The notes beneath the pieces were generated by a model. That model saw only the letters and a list, made by a program, of their open reading frames with translations, did no database searches and was not told the origin of the DNA. 64,000 bases of DNA from DASUAO01 sp035763745. Its GTDB lineage: Bacteria > Actinomycetota > Acidimicrobiia > IMCC26256 > PALSA-555. Positions 24,237-32,990 of this stretch are shown here, one piece after another; position 1 is the first letter of the stretch; every line of letters begins with the position of its first letter. The stretch is taken from contig DASUAO010000014.1 in assembly GCA_035763745.1 (NCBI GenBank), positions 7,816-71,815 on the forward strand, written 5' to 3'. The position numbers were made by a program, and so were the translations under genes.

Positions 24237-25918
24237 GCGACCTCGAGCTCGTCGTCCGTGGCGGGACGGTGGTGGACGGGACCGGCGCGCCCGCCCGCCG
24301 GGCCGACGTCGGCGTGCACGACGGCCGCGTCGTCGTCGTGGGCGAGGTCGATGAAGCTGCCGACCGCGTGATCGACGCCGAGGGGATGCTCGTCACGCCC
24401 GGGTTCGTGGACATCCACACGCACTACGACGCCCAGCTCGCGTGGGACCCGACCGCGTCGCCGGCGTCGTGGCACGGTGTCACGACCCTGCTCACCGGCA
24501 ACTGCGGGTTCACCCTCGCGCCGTCGAAGCCCGACGACCTCCCCTGGCTCCTCCAGATGCTCTCGCGGGTCGAGGGCATGTCGGCCGACGCGCTCGCCCA
24601 GGGCGTTCGGTTCACGGGCGGGACGATCGGGGACTTCCTCGTCGGCCTCGACGGCAACGTCGGCGTCAACGTCGGTGTGAACGTCGGCCACTGTGCCGTG
24701 CGCCGGTTCGTGATGGGCGACGATGCGTCCGAGCGGGTGGCCACCGACGCGGAGATCGCGGAGATGGCCCAGCTCGTCCGGGACGCGATGACGGACGGCG
24801 CCGTAGGGTTCACATCGTCGCAGCTCGATCTGCACGTCGCGCACGACGGTCGGGGTGTGCCGTCGAACCATGCCGCGCCGGAGGAGCTGATCGCGCTCGC
24901 GTCGGTGCTCGCGGAGTTCGGGCGCGGATCGATCGAGTTCATCCCGCGCACCTTCCTCGAGGGCTACTCCGACGAGGACCGCGCGCTGATCCGCGCCATG
25001 GCGACGGCGTCGGGGCGTCCCGTCCACCTCAACACGCTGACGATGATGCCTCACGCGCCGGACGGCTGGACTCGCAGTCTCGAGTTCGTGGAGACGGCCG
25101 CAGCCGAGGGGCTCGAGCTGCACCCGATGTTCGCGAGCAACCGCCAGGGTGCGCACTTCACCCTGGGCGCGACCTTCCTCTTCGATGAGATGCCGAGCTT
25201 CCGGGACACGCTCACCCTCCCGTCCCCCGCGCGCGAAGCCCGCCTGCGGGATCCCGCGGTCCGCGAGCAGATGCGTGCCGAGATCGCGGACCCGACCGGT
25301 CGGTCGTTCGTGTTCGTGTGGCAGGTGCTCCGGATCGAGACGGTGAAGCACGAGCGCAACCGCCAGTGGCTCGACAAGAGCGTCAGCGAGCTCGCCGAGG
25401 CGACCGGTGCCGACCCGCTCGACGCGTTCCTCGATCTGTCGCTCGACGAGGATCTCGAGACGCAGTTCGTGCTCGCGGCGCCCCCCGACCGCCGGCGCCT
25501 GGAGGCGACCGCGCGGATGATCGCCTCGACGTCCGTGATGGCCGGCAGCTCCGACGGCGGCGCGCATCTGCTGTCGTTCTGCGGTGCCGACTACCCCACG
25601 CGCCTGCTCACCGAGTGGGTTCCGGACACGCTCTCGCTGGAGGCAGCCGTCGCGCGCCTCACGTCGATCCCCGCGGCCGCGTATGGCGTGGAGGGACGCG
25701 GCGTGCTCGCAGAAGGCGCCGCGGCCGACATCCTGGTGATCGACCGGGAGGCGCTGTCGACCCCGGACGCGCCGCGGTACGTGCGCGACTTTCCCGCGGG
25801 CTCGGGACGCTTCGTCGTCGACGCCGAGGGATACCGGGCCGTGGTCGTGAACGGCGAGACGCTCCACGACGACGGGACGTGGACCGGCGCCACCCCGGGC
25901 CAGGTCCTGCGCGGCTGA
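24233..25918 (+). CDS. D-aminoacylase-like amidohydrolase
   Basis: A 561-residue amidohydrolase_3 protein. It opens with VRGGTVVDGTGAP and the metal motif VDIHTHYDAQLAWDP (two His). Other parts are GNCGFTLAPSKP, the GHCAVR strand, SSDGGAHL (Asp metal ligand) and the closing YGVEGRGVLAEGAAADILVID composite domain. The family hydrolyses N-acyl-D-amino acids or cyclic amides. It is translationally coupled to the upstream amidohydrolase. A 12-bp triplicated DNA unit encodes the NVGVNVGVNVGH stretch. Confidence 0.9.
   Translation: MSDLELVVRGGTVVDGTGAPARRADVGVHDGRVVVVGEVDEAADRVIDAEGMLVTPGFVDIHTHYDAQLAWDPTASPASWHGVTTLLTGNCGFTLAPSKPDDLPWLLQMLSRVEGMSADALAQGVRFTGGTIGDFLVGLDGNVGVNVGVNVGHCAVRRFVMGDDASERVATDAEIAEMAQLVRDAMTDGAVGFTSSQLDLHVAHDGRGVPSNHAAPEELIALASVLAEFGRGSIEFIPRTFLEGYSDEDRALIRAMATASGRPVHLNTLTMMPHAPDGWTRSLEFVETAAAEGLELHPMFASNRQGAHFTLGATFLFDEMPSFRDTLTLPSPAREARLRDPAVREQMRAEIADPTGRSFVFVWQVLRIETVKHERNRQWLDKSVSELAEATGADPLDAFLDLSLDEDLETQFVLAAPPDRRRLEATARMIASTSVMAGSSDGGAHLLSFCGADYPTRLLTEWVPDTLSLEAAVARLTSIPAAAYGVEGRGVLAEGAAADILVIDREALSTPDAPRYVRDFPAGSGRFVVDAEGYRAVVVNGETLHDDGTWTGATPGQVLRG
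24656..24691 (+). repeat. three tandem 12-bp units inside the D-aminoacylase-like gene
   Basis: AACGTCGGCGTC, AACGTCGGTGTG and AACGTCGGCCAC follow one another, encoding NVGV-NVGV-NVGH just before the conserved CAVRRFVMG segment. Confidence 0.7.
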
Positions 25919-25958
25919 CGCGTCGGACGGCGTCGCCGCGGCGTCAGTCCGACGCGTC
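25917..25958. terminator. 12-bp-stem hairpin spanning stop codons of convergent genes
   Basis: GACGCGTCGGAC (25917-25928) and GTCCGACGCGTC (25947-25958) are perfectly complementary around an 18-nt loop. Both stop codons of the convergent genes (TGA 25916-25918, TCA 25944-25946) fall in or at its edge. Confidence 0.6.
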
Positions 25959-26369
25959 CTCCGGCACGGTGATCCCGAAGAACGCGGACGCCGCCGCGAC
26001 CGCGGTGCCGAGAAACGTGGCGGCGAGGCTCCGGAGCAGCGGCGTGGACGAGCCGAGCCGCACGAGGCACACGAGCATCGCGATCGCCCCGAACGCCGCG
26101 TACACGACCGAGTACGTCGCGGCGAACCGCTTGGGCGGCCCCGGGTTCGTGGCCGCGCTCCCGAGCGCAAGGGCGAACACGCCGCCCACGACGCCCGTGA
26201 GCGAGACGGCGAACAGGTCGTAGGAGTCCCCGCTCCCACCGGCGCCCACGCCGAGCGTCGCGGCGACCTCGCGACCGGCCACGACGACGAACCCCCCGAG
26301 CAGGCCGATCAGCGACACCTTCAGTGCCAGGGTGGGACCGGGCGCGCCTCGTCGGGTGGTCGTGGTCAT
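25944..26369 (-). CDS. small membrane protein, four helices, unknown function
   Basis: 141 residues with four predicted transmembrane helices (LKVSLIGLLGGFVVVAG, LFAVSLTGVVGGVFALALG, YSVVYAAFGAIAMLVCLV, and SLAATFLGTAVAAASAFFG), a basic N-terminus and an acidic tail. A strong AGGAGG precedes the ATG. It diverges from the amidohydrolase at 26522. No family recognised. Confidence 0.75.
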   Translation of the reverse strand: MTTTTRRGAPGPTLALKVSLIGLLGGFVVVAGREVAATLGVGAGGSGDSYDLFAVSLTGVVGGVFALALGSAATNPGPPKRFAATYSVVYAAFGAIAMLVCLVRLGSSTPLLRSLAATFLGTAVAAASAFFGITVPEDASD

Positions 26370-26479
26370 GGTGCTCCTCCTGCGGGACCGGTGCTCACGG
26401 GCCCGGGCGGACTCGTGTGGCCGTGGGTCGGGCGATCGGATGGCGACGCAGCCCGGCGGCGAGCGTGACGGCCCGGCGG

Positions 26480-26499
26480 TACCCTGGCGGAAGTGTCAG
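26480..26499 (+). promoter_or_regulatory. -10 box TACCCT overlapping operator CTGGCGGAAGTGTCAG
   Basis: TACCCT (26480-26485) overlaps a 16-bp palindrome-like site (26484-26499) with arms CTGGC/GTGTCAG, one mismatch from the CTGAC/GTCAG family. The expected start site lies within it, 22-30 bp before ATG 26522, so a bound protein would block initiation. Confidence 0.5.
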
Positions 26500-26521
26500 G
26501 AACCCGCGCGGAGGTGCACCG

Positions 26522-27802
26522 ATGGACCTGAACGACATGATCATCGTGAGCGTCGACGACCACGTCGTAGAGCCTCCCGACCTGTTCGACGGCCGGCTGG
26601 CGAAGAAGTACGCCGACGTCGCGCCCTACATCGTCCACAAGGACGACGGCACGGACGTCTGGAACTTCCTCGGTCGCGAGTTCCCCAACGTCGGCCTGAA
26701 CGCCGTGGCCGGGCGCCCGAAGGAGGAGTACGGGATCGACCCGACCTCGTTCGACGAGATCCGCGCTGGCTGCTTCGACGTCGAGAAGCGCGTCCTCGAC
26801 ATGAGCGCCAACGGGGTGCTCGGCTCCCTCAACTTCCCGTCCCTCCCCGGGTTCGCGGGACGCGTGTTCGGCGAGCTCGACGACAAGGCGGCCGGACGGG
26901 CCCTCACCGAGGCCTACAACGACTGGCACATCGACGAGTGGTGCGGGTACGCACCCGAGCGGTTCATCCCACTCGCCATCCCGATGATCTGGGACCCCGA
27001 GGCCACCGCGGCGGAGATCCGTCGCGTCTCGGCGAAGGGGTGCCATGCGATCACGTTTCCCGAGAACCCGGTCCCACTCGGTCTCCCGAGCCTCCACTCC
27101 GACCACTGGGACCCGGTCTGGCAGGCCGTCTCCGACACCAACACCGTCGTCTGCATGCACATCGGGTCGTCGTCCCAGCTGGTGATCACCGCGCCCGACG
27201 CGCCGATGGACGTGATGATCGTCCTCCAGCCGATGGCCCTCGTGCAGTGCGCGGCCGACCTCGTGCACTCGCCGATCTGGCGCAAGTTCCCCGATGTGAA
27301 GATCGCGCTGTCGGAGGGCGGGATCGGCTGGGTCCCCTACTTCCTCGAGCGGCTCGAGCACTCCTACCAGACGCACAAGGCGTGGACGGGAGCCGACTTC
27401 GGCAGCCAGAGCGCCGCTGAGTTCTTCATGGAGCACGTGATCCTGTGCTTCATCACGGACCAGGTGGGGCTCGAGCTGGTGCGCGACCACATCGGCGTCG
27501 AGCGAGTGACCGTGGAGACCGACTACCCGCACTCCGACGCCAACTGGCCGTACGCGCCGGAGACGCTCGCCGCGCAGTTCGCCAAGACCGATCTCACCGA
27601 CCCCGAGATCGACGCGATCACGCACCTCAACGCGATGCGGGAGTTCTCCTACGACCCGTTCTCGGTCCGGCCGCGCGAGCAGTGCACCGTCGGTGCGCTG
27701 CGAGCCGAGGCCGTCGGGGTCGACACCGACCCGGTGGCGAAGGGGCGACGGTTCGAGCACCGGAAGGGCGTGACCGCCACCGACCTGGCCGTCAACGCGT
27801 GA
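26522..27802 (+). CDS. amidohydrolase 2 family metal-dependent hydrolase/decarboxylase
   Basis: A 426-residue relative of the protein at 23091, with metal motif VSVDDHVVEPPDLF, CMHIGSSSQL in the barrel (His), ALSEGGIGWVPYFLERL and the late Asp in VETDYPHSDANWPYAP. It is about 45 residues longer than its paralogue, mostly at the C-terminus (EHRKGVTATDLAVNA). A GGAGGTG site precedes ATG 26522. It is probably repressed through the overlapping operator and is coupled by a 4-nt overlap to a small membrane protein. Confidence 0.92.
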   Translation: MDLNDMIIVSVDDHVVEPPDLFDGRLAKKYADVAPYIVHKDDGTDVWNFLGREFPNVGLNAVAGRPKEEYGIDPTSFDEIRAGCFDVEKRVLDMSANGVLGSLNFPSLPGFAGRVFGELDDKAAGRALTEAYNDWHIDEWCGYAPERFIPLAIPMIWDPEATAAEIRRVSAKGCHAITFPENPVPLGLPSLHSDHWDPVWQAVSDTNTVVCMHIGSSSQLVITAPDAPMDVMIVLQPMALVQCAADLVHSPIWRKFPDVKIALSEGGIGWVPYFLERLEHSYQTHKAWTGADFGSQSAAEFFMEHVILCFITDQVGLELVRDHIGVERVTVETDYPHSDANWPYAPETLAAQFAKTDLTDPEIDAITHLNAMREFSYDPFSVRPREQCTVGALRAEAVGVDTDPVAKGRRFEHRKGVTATDLAVNA

Positions 27803-28059
27803 CCGAGCCGGCCGACGCCGGCGCTCCCGCCCCGCTCCCGCCCCGGGAGCCGCGGTCGTTCGTGACCCACGCGGCCGTCGACGCGGTCATCGCGTTCCTG
27901 GCGACGGCGATCGTCCTCTACTTCCTCGGCGCGCCGCTGTGGGTGATGATCCTCGTCGCGTGGGTGCTCGGGATCGCCGCAGCCCCGTTCACGGTCGGAT
28001 GGGAGGCCCGTCAGCTCGCCGAACGTGAAGCCGACGCGACGTCGGACCCGGATGCCTGA
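27799..28059 (+). CDS. small membrane protein, two helices
   Basis: 86 residues, GTG start overlapping the amidohydrolase stop (GTGA). A Pro-rich N-terminal stretch precedes two hydrophobic helices (AVDAVIAFLATAIVLYFLG and PLWVMILVAWVLGIAAAPF) and an acidic C-terminus. No family recognised. Confidence 0.75.
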   Translation: MTEPADAGAPAPLPPREPRSFVTHAAVDAVIAFLATAIVLYFLGAPLWVMILVAWVLGIAAAPFTVGWEARQLAEREADATSDPDA

Positions 28060-28062
28060 CCG

Positions 28063-29301
28063 TCAGCCGACGGGCCCGGGGATCCCGGTCGCCTCGTAGC
28101 CCCGGGCGTTCGCAAGGACGTTCGACGCGTACTCGTTGGAGTGGTTGTACGCGAGGTAGGCCCGGCGGAGCGCGGCGTCGCTCGTCATCTGTCCGGCTGC
28201 GGTGCACAGGTAGCGTCCCGCGCCGTACGCGGCGTCGTACACGTTGTTCGGATCGGAGACACCATCACCGTTCCCGTCGACCTGGTAGCGGCGCCAGGTA
28301 CCGGGGATGAACTGCATCGGCCCGACGGCACGATCCCAGACCGAGTCGTCGTCCCATCGTCCGCCGTCGGAGTCGGCGATCGCCGCGACACCGGGCGAGC
28401 CGTCGAGCGCGATCCCGACGATGCGCGGCGCGGTGTTGCCGTTGGCCACGAGCTGCGCGCCGCCGTAGCGGCCGTGGTTCGACTCGATGCGCCCGATCCC
28501 CGCCAGCATCCACCAGCGGATCCCGCACGACGGTCGCTCGAGAGCGAGCGCACCCTCGGCCCGGAGGTACGCGTCGAGCGCGGCGAGCGGGATGCCGAGA
28601 CCGGCCACGGCTCCACCCGCGACGCTCGCAGCCGCCTGGACCCGGAGCCGCGCCACGGCCCGCTCGGCGGAAGGACGCTCGTACTGCTCGACGACCTCGA
28701 GCCGGGCCTGCACGGTGACACGCACGCCGGCGAGCCGCGCGGTCTCCGACGTGGCGCGCGAGCGAGCCAGCTCGGCCCGATCCATCGCGTCGCGGAGCGC
28801 TCCCGACAGGTCGGAACCGAGCTGACGGACCCGCTGGGCGTCCATGACGTTGTCCGCCTGGAGCAACGCCTCGGCCTGCCATGCCGTCCCGCCCTTGGAG
28901 TAGACGAGCGCACCGAGCCGTCGGAGGTCCGCCTCGGCCCGGACGAGCTCGGCGGCCGCCTCGCGCTGGACCTCGTCGAGCTGGGCGAGGCGCGCATCGA
29001 TCGAGACCACCCTCGCCTGCAGGGCCGCGACTTCAGCCACGAGCGCGCCGAGCGCCGCCTCGGCGTCGGCGAGCGCCTTCACGTCCCGGGCCGCGGTCCC
29101 GTACTCGAGGGCCACCCCGACGAGCCGGGGATCGAGCCCGGGCAGGAGACCGGCACCCTCAGCCGGCGCGACCGAGGGGGTGTCCGCGTGCGCGCCGGCC
29201 GCGATGCTGAAGCTGAGGAGCACGACCGCGACGAGGAGCGTCCCGCCGCGCGCGGCGAGCCGAGCCGCCCGCGGCCGCCGCCCCTGCGGTGTCCGGACCA
29301 T
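28063..29301 (-). CDS. secreted lytic transglycosylase with coiled-coil region
   Basis: 412 residues. An N-terminal signal peptide (LLVAVVLLSFSIAAGAHA) is followed by a long alpha-helical coiled coil (about residues 60-200, rich in A/E/R/L) and a C-terminal MltB-like SLT_2 domain. The catalytic Glu is in GIGRIESNHGRYGG, followed by VGPMQFIPGTWRRY and DPNNVYDAAYGAGRYLC. Such enzymes cleave peptidoglycan glycan chains. The coiled coil resembles the regulatory helices of cell-division peptidoglycan hydrolases. The ATG follows GGGAG. Confidence 0.9.
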   Translation of the reverse strand: MVRTPQGRRPRAARLAARGGTLLVAVVLLSFSIAAGAHADTPSVAPAEGAGLLPGLDPRLVGVALEYGTAARDVKALADAEAALGALVAEVAALQARVVSIDARLAQLDEVQREAAAELVRAEADLRRLGALVYSKGGTAWQAEALLQADNVMDAQRVRQLGSDLSGALRDAMDRAELARSRATSETARLAGVRVTVQARLEVVEQYERPSAERAVARLRVQAAASVAGGAVAGLGIPLAALDAYLRAEGALALERPSCGIRWWMLAGIGRIESNHGRYGGAQLVANGNTAPRIVGIALDGSPGVAAIADSDGGRWDDDSVWDRAVGPMQFIPGTWRRYQVDGNGDGVSDPNNVYDAAYGAGRYLCTAAGQMTSDAALRRAYLAYNHSNEYASNVLANARGYEATGIPGPVG

Positions 29302-29362
29302 GTGCTCCCATCGGCACCGATGGCCCTGCGCTTGACCCGTCCTCGGCGAGTGCCCCGGGTTC

Positions 29363-29368
29363 TAGGCT
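29363..29368 (+). promoter_or_regulatory. -10 box TAGGCT upstream of the coiled-coil protein gene
   Basis: TAGGCT lies 9 nt before an in-frame ATG at 29378 and 195 nt before the better start at 29564. It probably yields a leader of about 185 nt. Region 29302-29563 otherwise shows nothing recognisable. Confidence 0.35.
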
Positions 29369-29563
29369 CCGAAGCGTATGGCGGTGACAGTGGTGCCCGT
29401 CCATGGGGCTGGCACGGGGCGTGGTGCCGGGAACGCGTCCGCCCACTCCTCGGCGAGGCCGGGGCCGAGGCGATCGGCGTCGACTTGTCCGCCACGGCGA
29501 GAGCACCGAACCCCGACCTCGCCCGCCAGGACTGATCCGCATCCCCGAGCGAGGAGGCACGTC

Positions 29564-29980
29564 ATGAGCGAACCGTCCGAGTCCGAGACCTCGACCCGAG
29601 CGCGCTACGAAGCCCAGGCCCAGGCCGCCCTCGAGCGACTCCGGGGCCAGGTCGACGAGCTGCGGGTGCAGGCCGACCTCGCCCAGGCCGAGGCGCGCGA
29701 CCGGCTGCACCAGGGGCTGGAGGCCTTGCGAGCCCGACAAGCCGAGGCCAAGACCAAGCTCGACGAGGCGCAAGCGGCCGGCACCGATGCCTGGAAGGCA
29801 CGGGCCGCCCAGGCCGAGGCCATCGTCGACGACCTCGGCGAGACCTTCTCGAAGCTGGCGACCGACGTCCAGGTCGCGGTCGACGCTGCCGCCACCGCCG
29901 CGAGCAAGGCTCGCGCCACGTTCCTGGAGGAGTGGAACAAGCTCCGATCGGAGCGTTCGAGTCTGCTCGAAGACGAGTGA
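29564..29980 (+). CDS. Ala/Glu-rich coiled-coil protein
   Basis: 138 residues, almost entirely amphipathic helix with heptads (ARYEAQAQAALERLRGQVDE onwards), charged and without membrane segments. It recalls apolipoprotein-like or phasin-like helical proteins, but no family is certain. Start ATG 29564 has a strong GAGGAGG site. A leaderless ATG at 29378 would add a 62-residue Arg/Ser/Pro-rich extension that looks non-coding. The methyltransferase follows after 10 nt. Confidence 0.75.
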   Translation: MSEPSESETSTRARYEAQAQAALERLRGQVDELRVQADLAQAEARDRLHQGLEALRARQAEAKTKLDEAQAAGTDAWKARAAQAEAIVDDLGETFSKLATDVQVAVDAAATAASKARATFLEEWNKLRSERSSLLEDE

Positions 29981-29990
29981 ACCGGGCGCG

Positions 29991-30740
29991 GTGACCTCGG
30001 CGCACGAGCGGCGCAACCGCGCGTTCTGGGATGCCGACGCCGACGACTACCAGTCCCTCCACGACCCCCAGCTCTCGGAGCCCCGGGTCTGGGGCGTGTG
30101 GGCCGTCCCCGAGGACGAGATCGACGTGCTCGGCCCGACCGCGGGCTGCGACGTGCTCGAGCTCGGATGCGGCGCAGCGCAATGGTCCATCGCCCTCGCT
30201 GGCGGCGGTGCCCGCTGCGTCGGGCTCGATCTCTCGATCGCCCAGCTCCACCACGCGGGGCGCGGTCGAACCGAGGCCGACGTCGCGGTCCCGCTCCTGT
30301 GCGCGAGCGGCGAAGCGGTCCCGCTGCGCGACGCATCGTTCGACGTCGTGTTCTGCGACCACGGGGCGTTCTCGTTCTGCGACCCCGATCGCGCCGTTGG
30401 CGAAGCCGCGCGCGTGCTCCGACCGGGCGGGCGGCTCGTCTTCAACCATTCGACCTTGTTGCACACCCTGTGTTGGGACGTCGACGCCGATCGCGTCCGC
30501 AGGAAGCTCCGACGCCCGTACTTCGGCGCCATGCGCTACGACTGGGACGACGGCACCGTCGACTTCCACCTCACCTACGGCGAGTGGATCCGATGCTTCG
30601 TACGACACGGGCTCGTCGTCGAGGACCTCGTCGAGCTCCGACCGCCGCCGGGCGCAAGCACCACCTACGACGGCTACGCCCCGGTGGAGTGGGCGCGGCA
30701 GTGGCCCGCGGAGGAGATCTGGCGACTGAGGAAGGGCTGA
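29991..30740 (+). CDS. class I SAM-dependent methyltransferase
   Basis: 249 residues. SAM motif I is DVLELGCGAAQWSIALAGGG (about residues 58-77), then the acidic end of strand 2 in VGLDLSIAQL, FDVVFCDHGAFSFCD and RVLRPGGRLVFNHS. This is the Methyltransf_11/ubiE-like pattern, with YDWDDGTVDFHLTYGEW in the substrate region. The acceptor is unknown. Start GTG 29991 lies 10 nt after the preceding stop. Confidence 0.9.
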   Translation: MTSAHERRNRAFWDADADDYQSLHDPQLSEPRVWGVWAVPEDEIDVLGPTAGCDVLELGCGAAQWSIALAGGGARCVGLDLSIAQLHHAGRGRTEADVAVPLLCASGEAVPLRDASFDVVFCDHGAFSFCDPDRAVGEAARVLRPGGRLVFNHSTLLHTLCWDVDADRVRRKLRRPYFGAMRYDWDDGTVDFHLTYGEWIRCFVRHGLVVEDLVELRPPPGASTTYDGYAPVEWARQWPAEEIWRLRKG

Positions 30741-30759
30741 GTCGACCCGATACGGTGCG

Positions 30760-32367
30760 TCAGCGTCGGTCGAAGGTCACGCCGGCGCGTTCGCGGTCCC
30801 ACGTCGTCGCGGTCACGCCGTCGTCGCGCAGCTCGTACTTGAGGACCCGACCGACCGGGTTGCGCGGCAGGTCGGACCGGAACTCGACGAAGCGGGGTAC
30901 TGCGAAGTACGGAACGTGGTCGATCGCCCATCGACAGAGCGCTTCCTCCGACAGCGTGGACCCTTCCACCAGGACTGCCGTCACCTTCACCTCGTCCTCG
31001 CCCAGCTCGCTCGGCACCGAGTGCACCACGACGTCGGCGATGTCCTCGTGACCGTGGAAGATGCGTTCCATCTCGAAGCTGGAGATGTTCTCACCGCGCC
31101 GGCGGAGGTAGTCCTTCTTGCGGTCGACGAAGTACAGGAAGCCGTCGTCGTCGAGACGCCCCAGGTCGCCGGTGTGGAACCAGAGGTTGCCCAGGACCGA
31201 GAGCGTGTCCTCGGGGCGGCCCCAGTAGCCGGTGAACATGACGTTCGGGCGCGTCGGCCGGCACACGATCTCCCCGATCTCGCCGGCGGCGACGGGGATG
31301 TCGCGCTCGTCGACGAGGCGGACCTCGAACTCGTGGTCGTTGGGCTTGCCTGCTGCGCCCGGTGGGTTCACCTCGCCCGCCGGGAGCATCGAGATCAGCG
31401 AGGCCTCGGTGAGGCCGTAGCCCCCACTGAAGGTCGCGCAACCGAAGCGGTCCCGCCAGAGCGCATCGGTCGCCGGCGGCATCGGTGCCGCCGCGCACAC
31501 CCGGAGCCGGTGCCCGGCCTGGTCCGGGTGATCCTCGGCCTCGGCGATCAGGATCGCCAGCGAGCCGAGGAGCGACACCATGGTCGCCCCGGTTCGCTTG
31601 ACCTCGGGCCAGAAGCGCGAGACCGAGAACCGACGCACGATCGCCGCGCTCCCACCGTTGATCAGCGTCCCGACGACACAGATCGAGATCGCGTTGAAGT
31701 GGAACAGCGGCAGCGGCGTCAGGACGACGTCGTCGGGACGGCGCTCCCAGGCGCGGGAGATCTGCTCGGCGAGGGCCACGATGTAGTGCTGCGGGAGCAT
31801 GCAGCCCTTCGAGGGCCCGGTGGTGCCCGCGGTGTAGATGAAGCACGCCAGGTCGTCGGGGCGGACGTCGATGCCCTCGACCGCCCGCTCGGACGCCGAC
31901 GCGAGCACACCGTCCCACGCGTGCGTCGCGACCGCCGCGATCTCGGTATCGGGCTCGCCGGTCACGATGCACGACGTGAGGTCGGGCATGTCGGAGCCGG
32001 CGATCGCGGCGACGCGCGAGGCGAAGTCGCCCTGGACGACGATCACCTTCGACCCCGAGTCGGCGAGCTGGTGGCGGAGGAACTCGCCCTTGTACGCGGT
32101 GTTGATCGGGACCTGGATGGCCCCCAGCTTCAGCGCGGCGAAGAACGTGATCACCTGGGCCGGCGAGTTCTCGAGCAGCGTCGCCACGCGATCCCCGCGC
32201 CCGACGCCCAGGTCGGTGAGGACATGGGCGAGGCGATTGCTCGCCGCGTCGACCTCCCGGGCCGAGAACGCGTCGCCCTCGAAGTCGAGGTACGTGCCGT
32301 CGGGATCGGTCCCCAGGCGGTGCGCGAGCGCATCGAGCACGGTCGCGTCGTTGCCGAGGGCTCCCAT
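30760..32367 (-). CDS. AMP-forming acyl-CoA ligase (CaiC/FadD-like)
   Basis: 535 residues. P-loop IYTAGTTGPSKGCMLPQHY, YGLTEASLISM, GNLWFHTGDLGRLDDDGFLYFVDRKKDYLRRRGEN and a C-terminus LPRNPVGRVLKYELR, where the usual GK is GR but a lysine follows three residues later, as in carnitine-CoA ligase-like members. It probably activates a carboxylic acid to its CoA ester. ATG 32367 lies 9 nt after a TAGTGT box embedded in an operator of the CTGAC/GTCAG family, so expression is likely repressed without inducer. Confidence 0.92.
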   Translation of the reverse strand: MGALGNDATVLDALAHRLGTDPDGTYLDFEGDAFSAREVDAASNRLAHVLTDLGVGRGDRVATLLENSPAQVITFFAALKLGAIQVPINTAYKGEFLRHQLADSGSKVIVVQGDFASRVAAIAGSDMPDLTSCIVTGEPDTEIAAVATHAWDGVLASASERAVEGIDVRPDDLACFIYTAGTTGPSKGCMLPQHYIVALAEQISRAWERRPDDVVLTPLPLFHFNAISICVVGTLINGGSAAIVRRFSVSRFWPEVKRTGATMVSLLGSLAILIAEAEDHPDQAGHRLRVCAAAPMPPATDALWRDRFGCATFSGGYGLTEASLISMLPAGEVNPPGAAGKPNDHEFEVRLVDERDIPVAAGEIGEIVCRPTRPNVMFTGYWGRPEDTLSVLGNLWFHTGDLGRLDDDGFLYFVDRKKDYLRRRGENISSFEMERIFHGHEDIADVVVHSVPSELGEDEVKVTAVLVEGSTLSEEALCRWAIDHVPYFAVPRFVEFRSDLPRNPVGRVLKYELRDDGVTATTWDRERAGVTFDRR

Positions 32368-32373
32368 CGCGAT

Positions 32374-32389
32374 CTGACACTAGCGTCAG
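32374..32389. promoter_or_regulatory. palindromic operator CTGACACTAGCGTCAG with embedded -10
   Basis: CTGAC/GTCAG arms, 6-bp spacer. Read on the minus strand it contains TAGTGT (32377-32382), the probable -10 of the ligase, 9 nt before its ATG. Binding would directly cover the -10 box. Confidence 0.65.
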
Positions 32390-32459
32390 GTCCCGCGCGG
32401 GCCGATGGGCACCGGGACCGATCCGGCGCCGACGGGCGCGTCGAGACACGGAGGTCGCG

Positions 32460-32990
32460 ATGGGAGCCGGGGCCGTGCACCGCTACGAGACGTGGTGCGC
32501 CTGGGAGGGCTCGACCGGCGCCGGCTACGAGTCCTACGACCGCGCCCACACGGCGGCGGCCCCCCCGGCACTCGGTGCGCTCTCGATGAGCGCGGACCCC
32601 GCGTTCCGGGGCGACCCGGCGGGGGTGAACCCCGAGCAGCTGCTCGTCCTCGCGGCGTCGTCGTGCCAGCTCCTCAGCTTCCTGGCGGTCGCGGCGCGAG
32701 CCCGGATCGACGTGGTCGCGTACTCCGATCGCGCCGAGGCCGTGATGCCCGAGGACGACCTGCCGGTCCGCATCACGTCGATCACCCTCCGCCCGGAGAT
32801 CCGCGTGCGTGGGCCCGTCGCCGAGGACCGCCTGCGTCATCTCTGCGAGGTCGCGCACCGTGAGTGCTTCATCTCGAACAGCCTCACGACCGAGGTGCGG
32901 GTGGAACCGTCGTTCACCTACGACCCGATGGCCGGATCGAGTGAGGCCGGATCGAGTGAGGCCGGATCGAGTGAGGCCGGGTCCGGCTAG
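32460..32990 (+). CDS. OsmC/Ohr-family protein with repeat-encoded tail
   Basis: 176 residues. The OsmC fold is recognisable by NPEQLLVLAASSCQLLSFL with the first redox cysteine and HRECFISNSL with the second, the peroxidase pair that reduces organic or fatty-acid hydroperoxides. The C-terminal AGSSE units (three copies) come from a 15-bp tandem DNA repeat and are probably a disordered tail. It diverges from the acyl-CoA ligase, and its stop overlaps the stop of the convergent carboxyltransferase. Confidence 0.88.
   Translation: MGAGAVHRYETWCAWEGSTGAGYESYDRAHTAAAPPALGALSMSADPAFRGDPAGVNPEQLLVLAASSCQLLSFLAVAARARIDVVAYSDRAEAVMPEDDLPVRITSITLRPEIRVRGPVAEDRLRHLCEVAHRECFISNSLTTEVRVEPSFTYDPMAGSSEAGSSEAGSSEAGSG
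32931..32975 (+). repeat. three perfect 15-bp tandem repeats (plus a degenerate fourth)
   Basis: GCCGGATCGAGTGAG occurs three times in a row. A diverged fourth unit (32976-32990) contains the stop codon. It encodes AGSSE repeats at the end of the OsmC protein. Confidence 0.9.

Noticed and set aside
29378..29563. Leaderless ATG at 29378 as start of the coiled-coil protein
   Set aside because: The extra 62 residues are Arg/Ser/Pro-rich and unlike the helical protein. A strong GAGGAGG site precedes the internal ATG at 29564.
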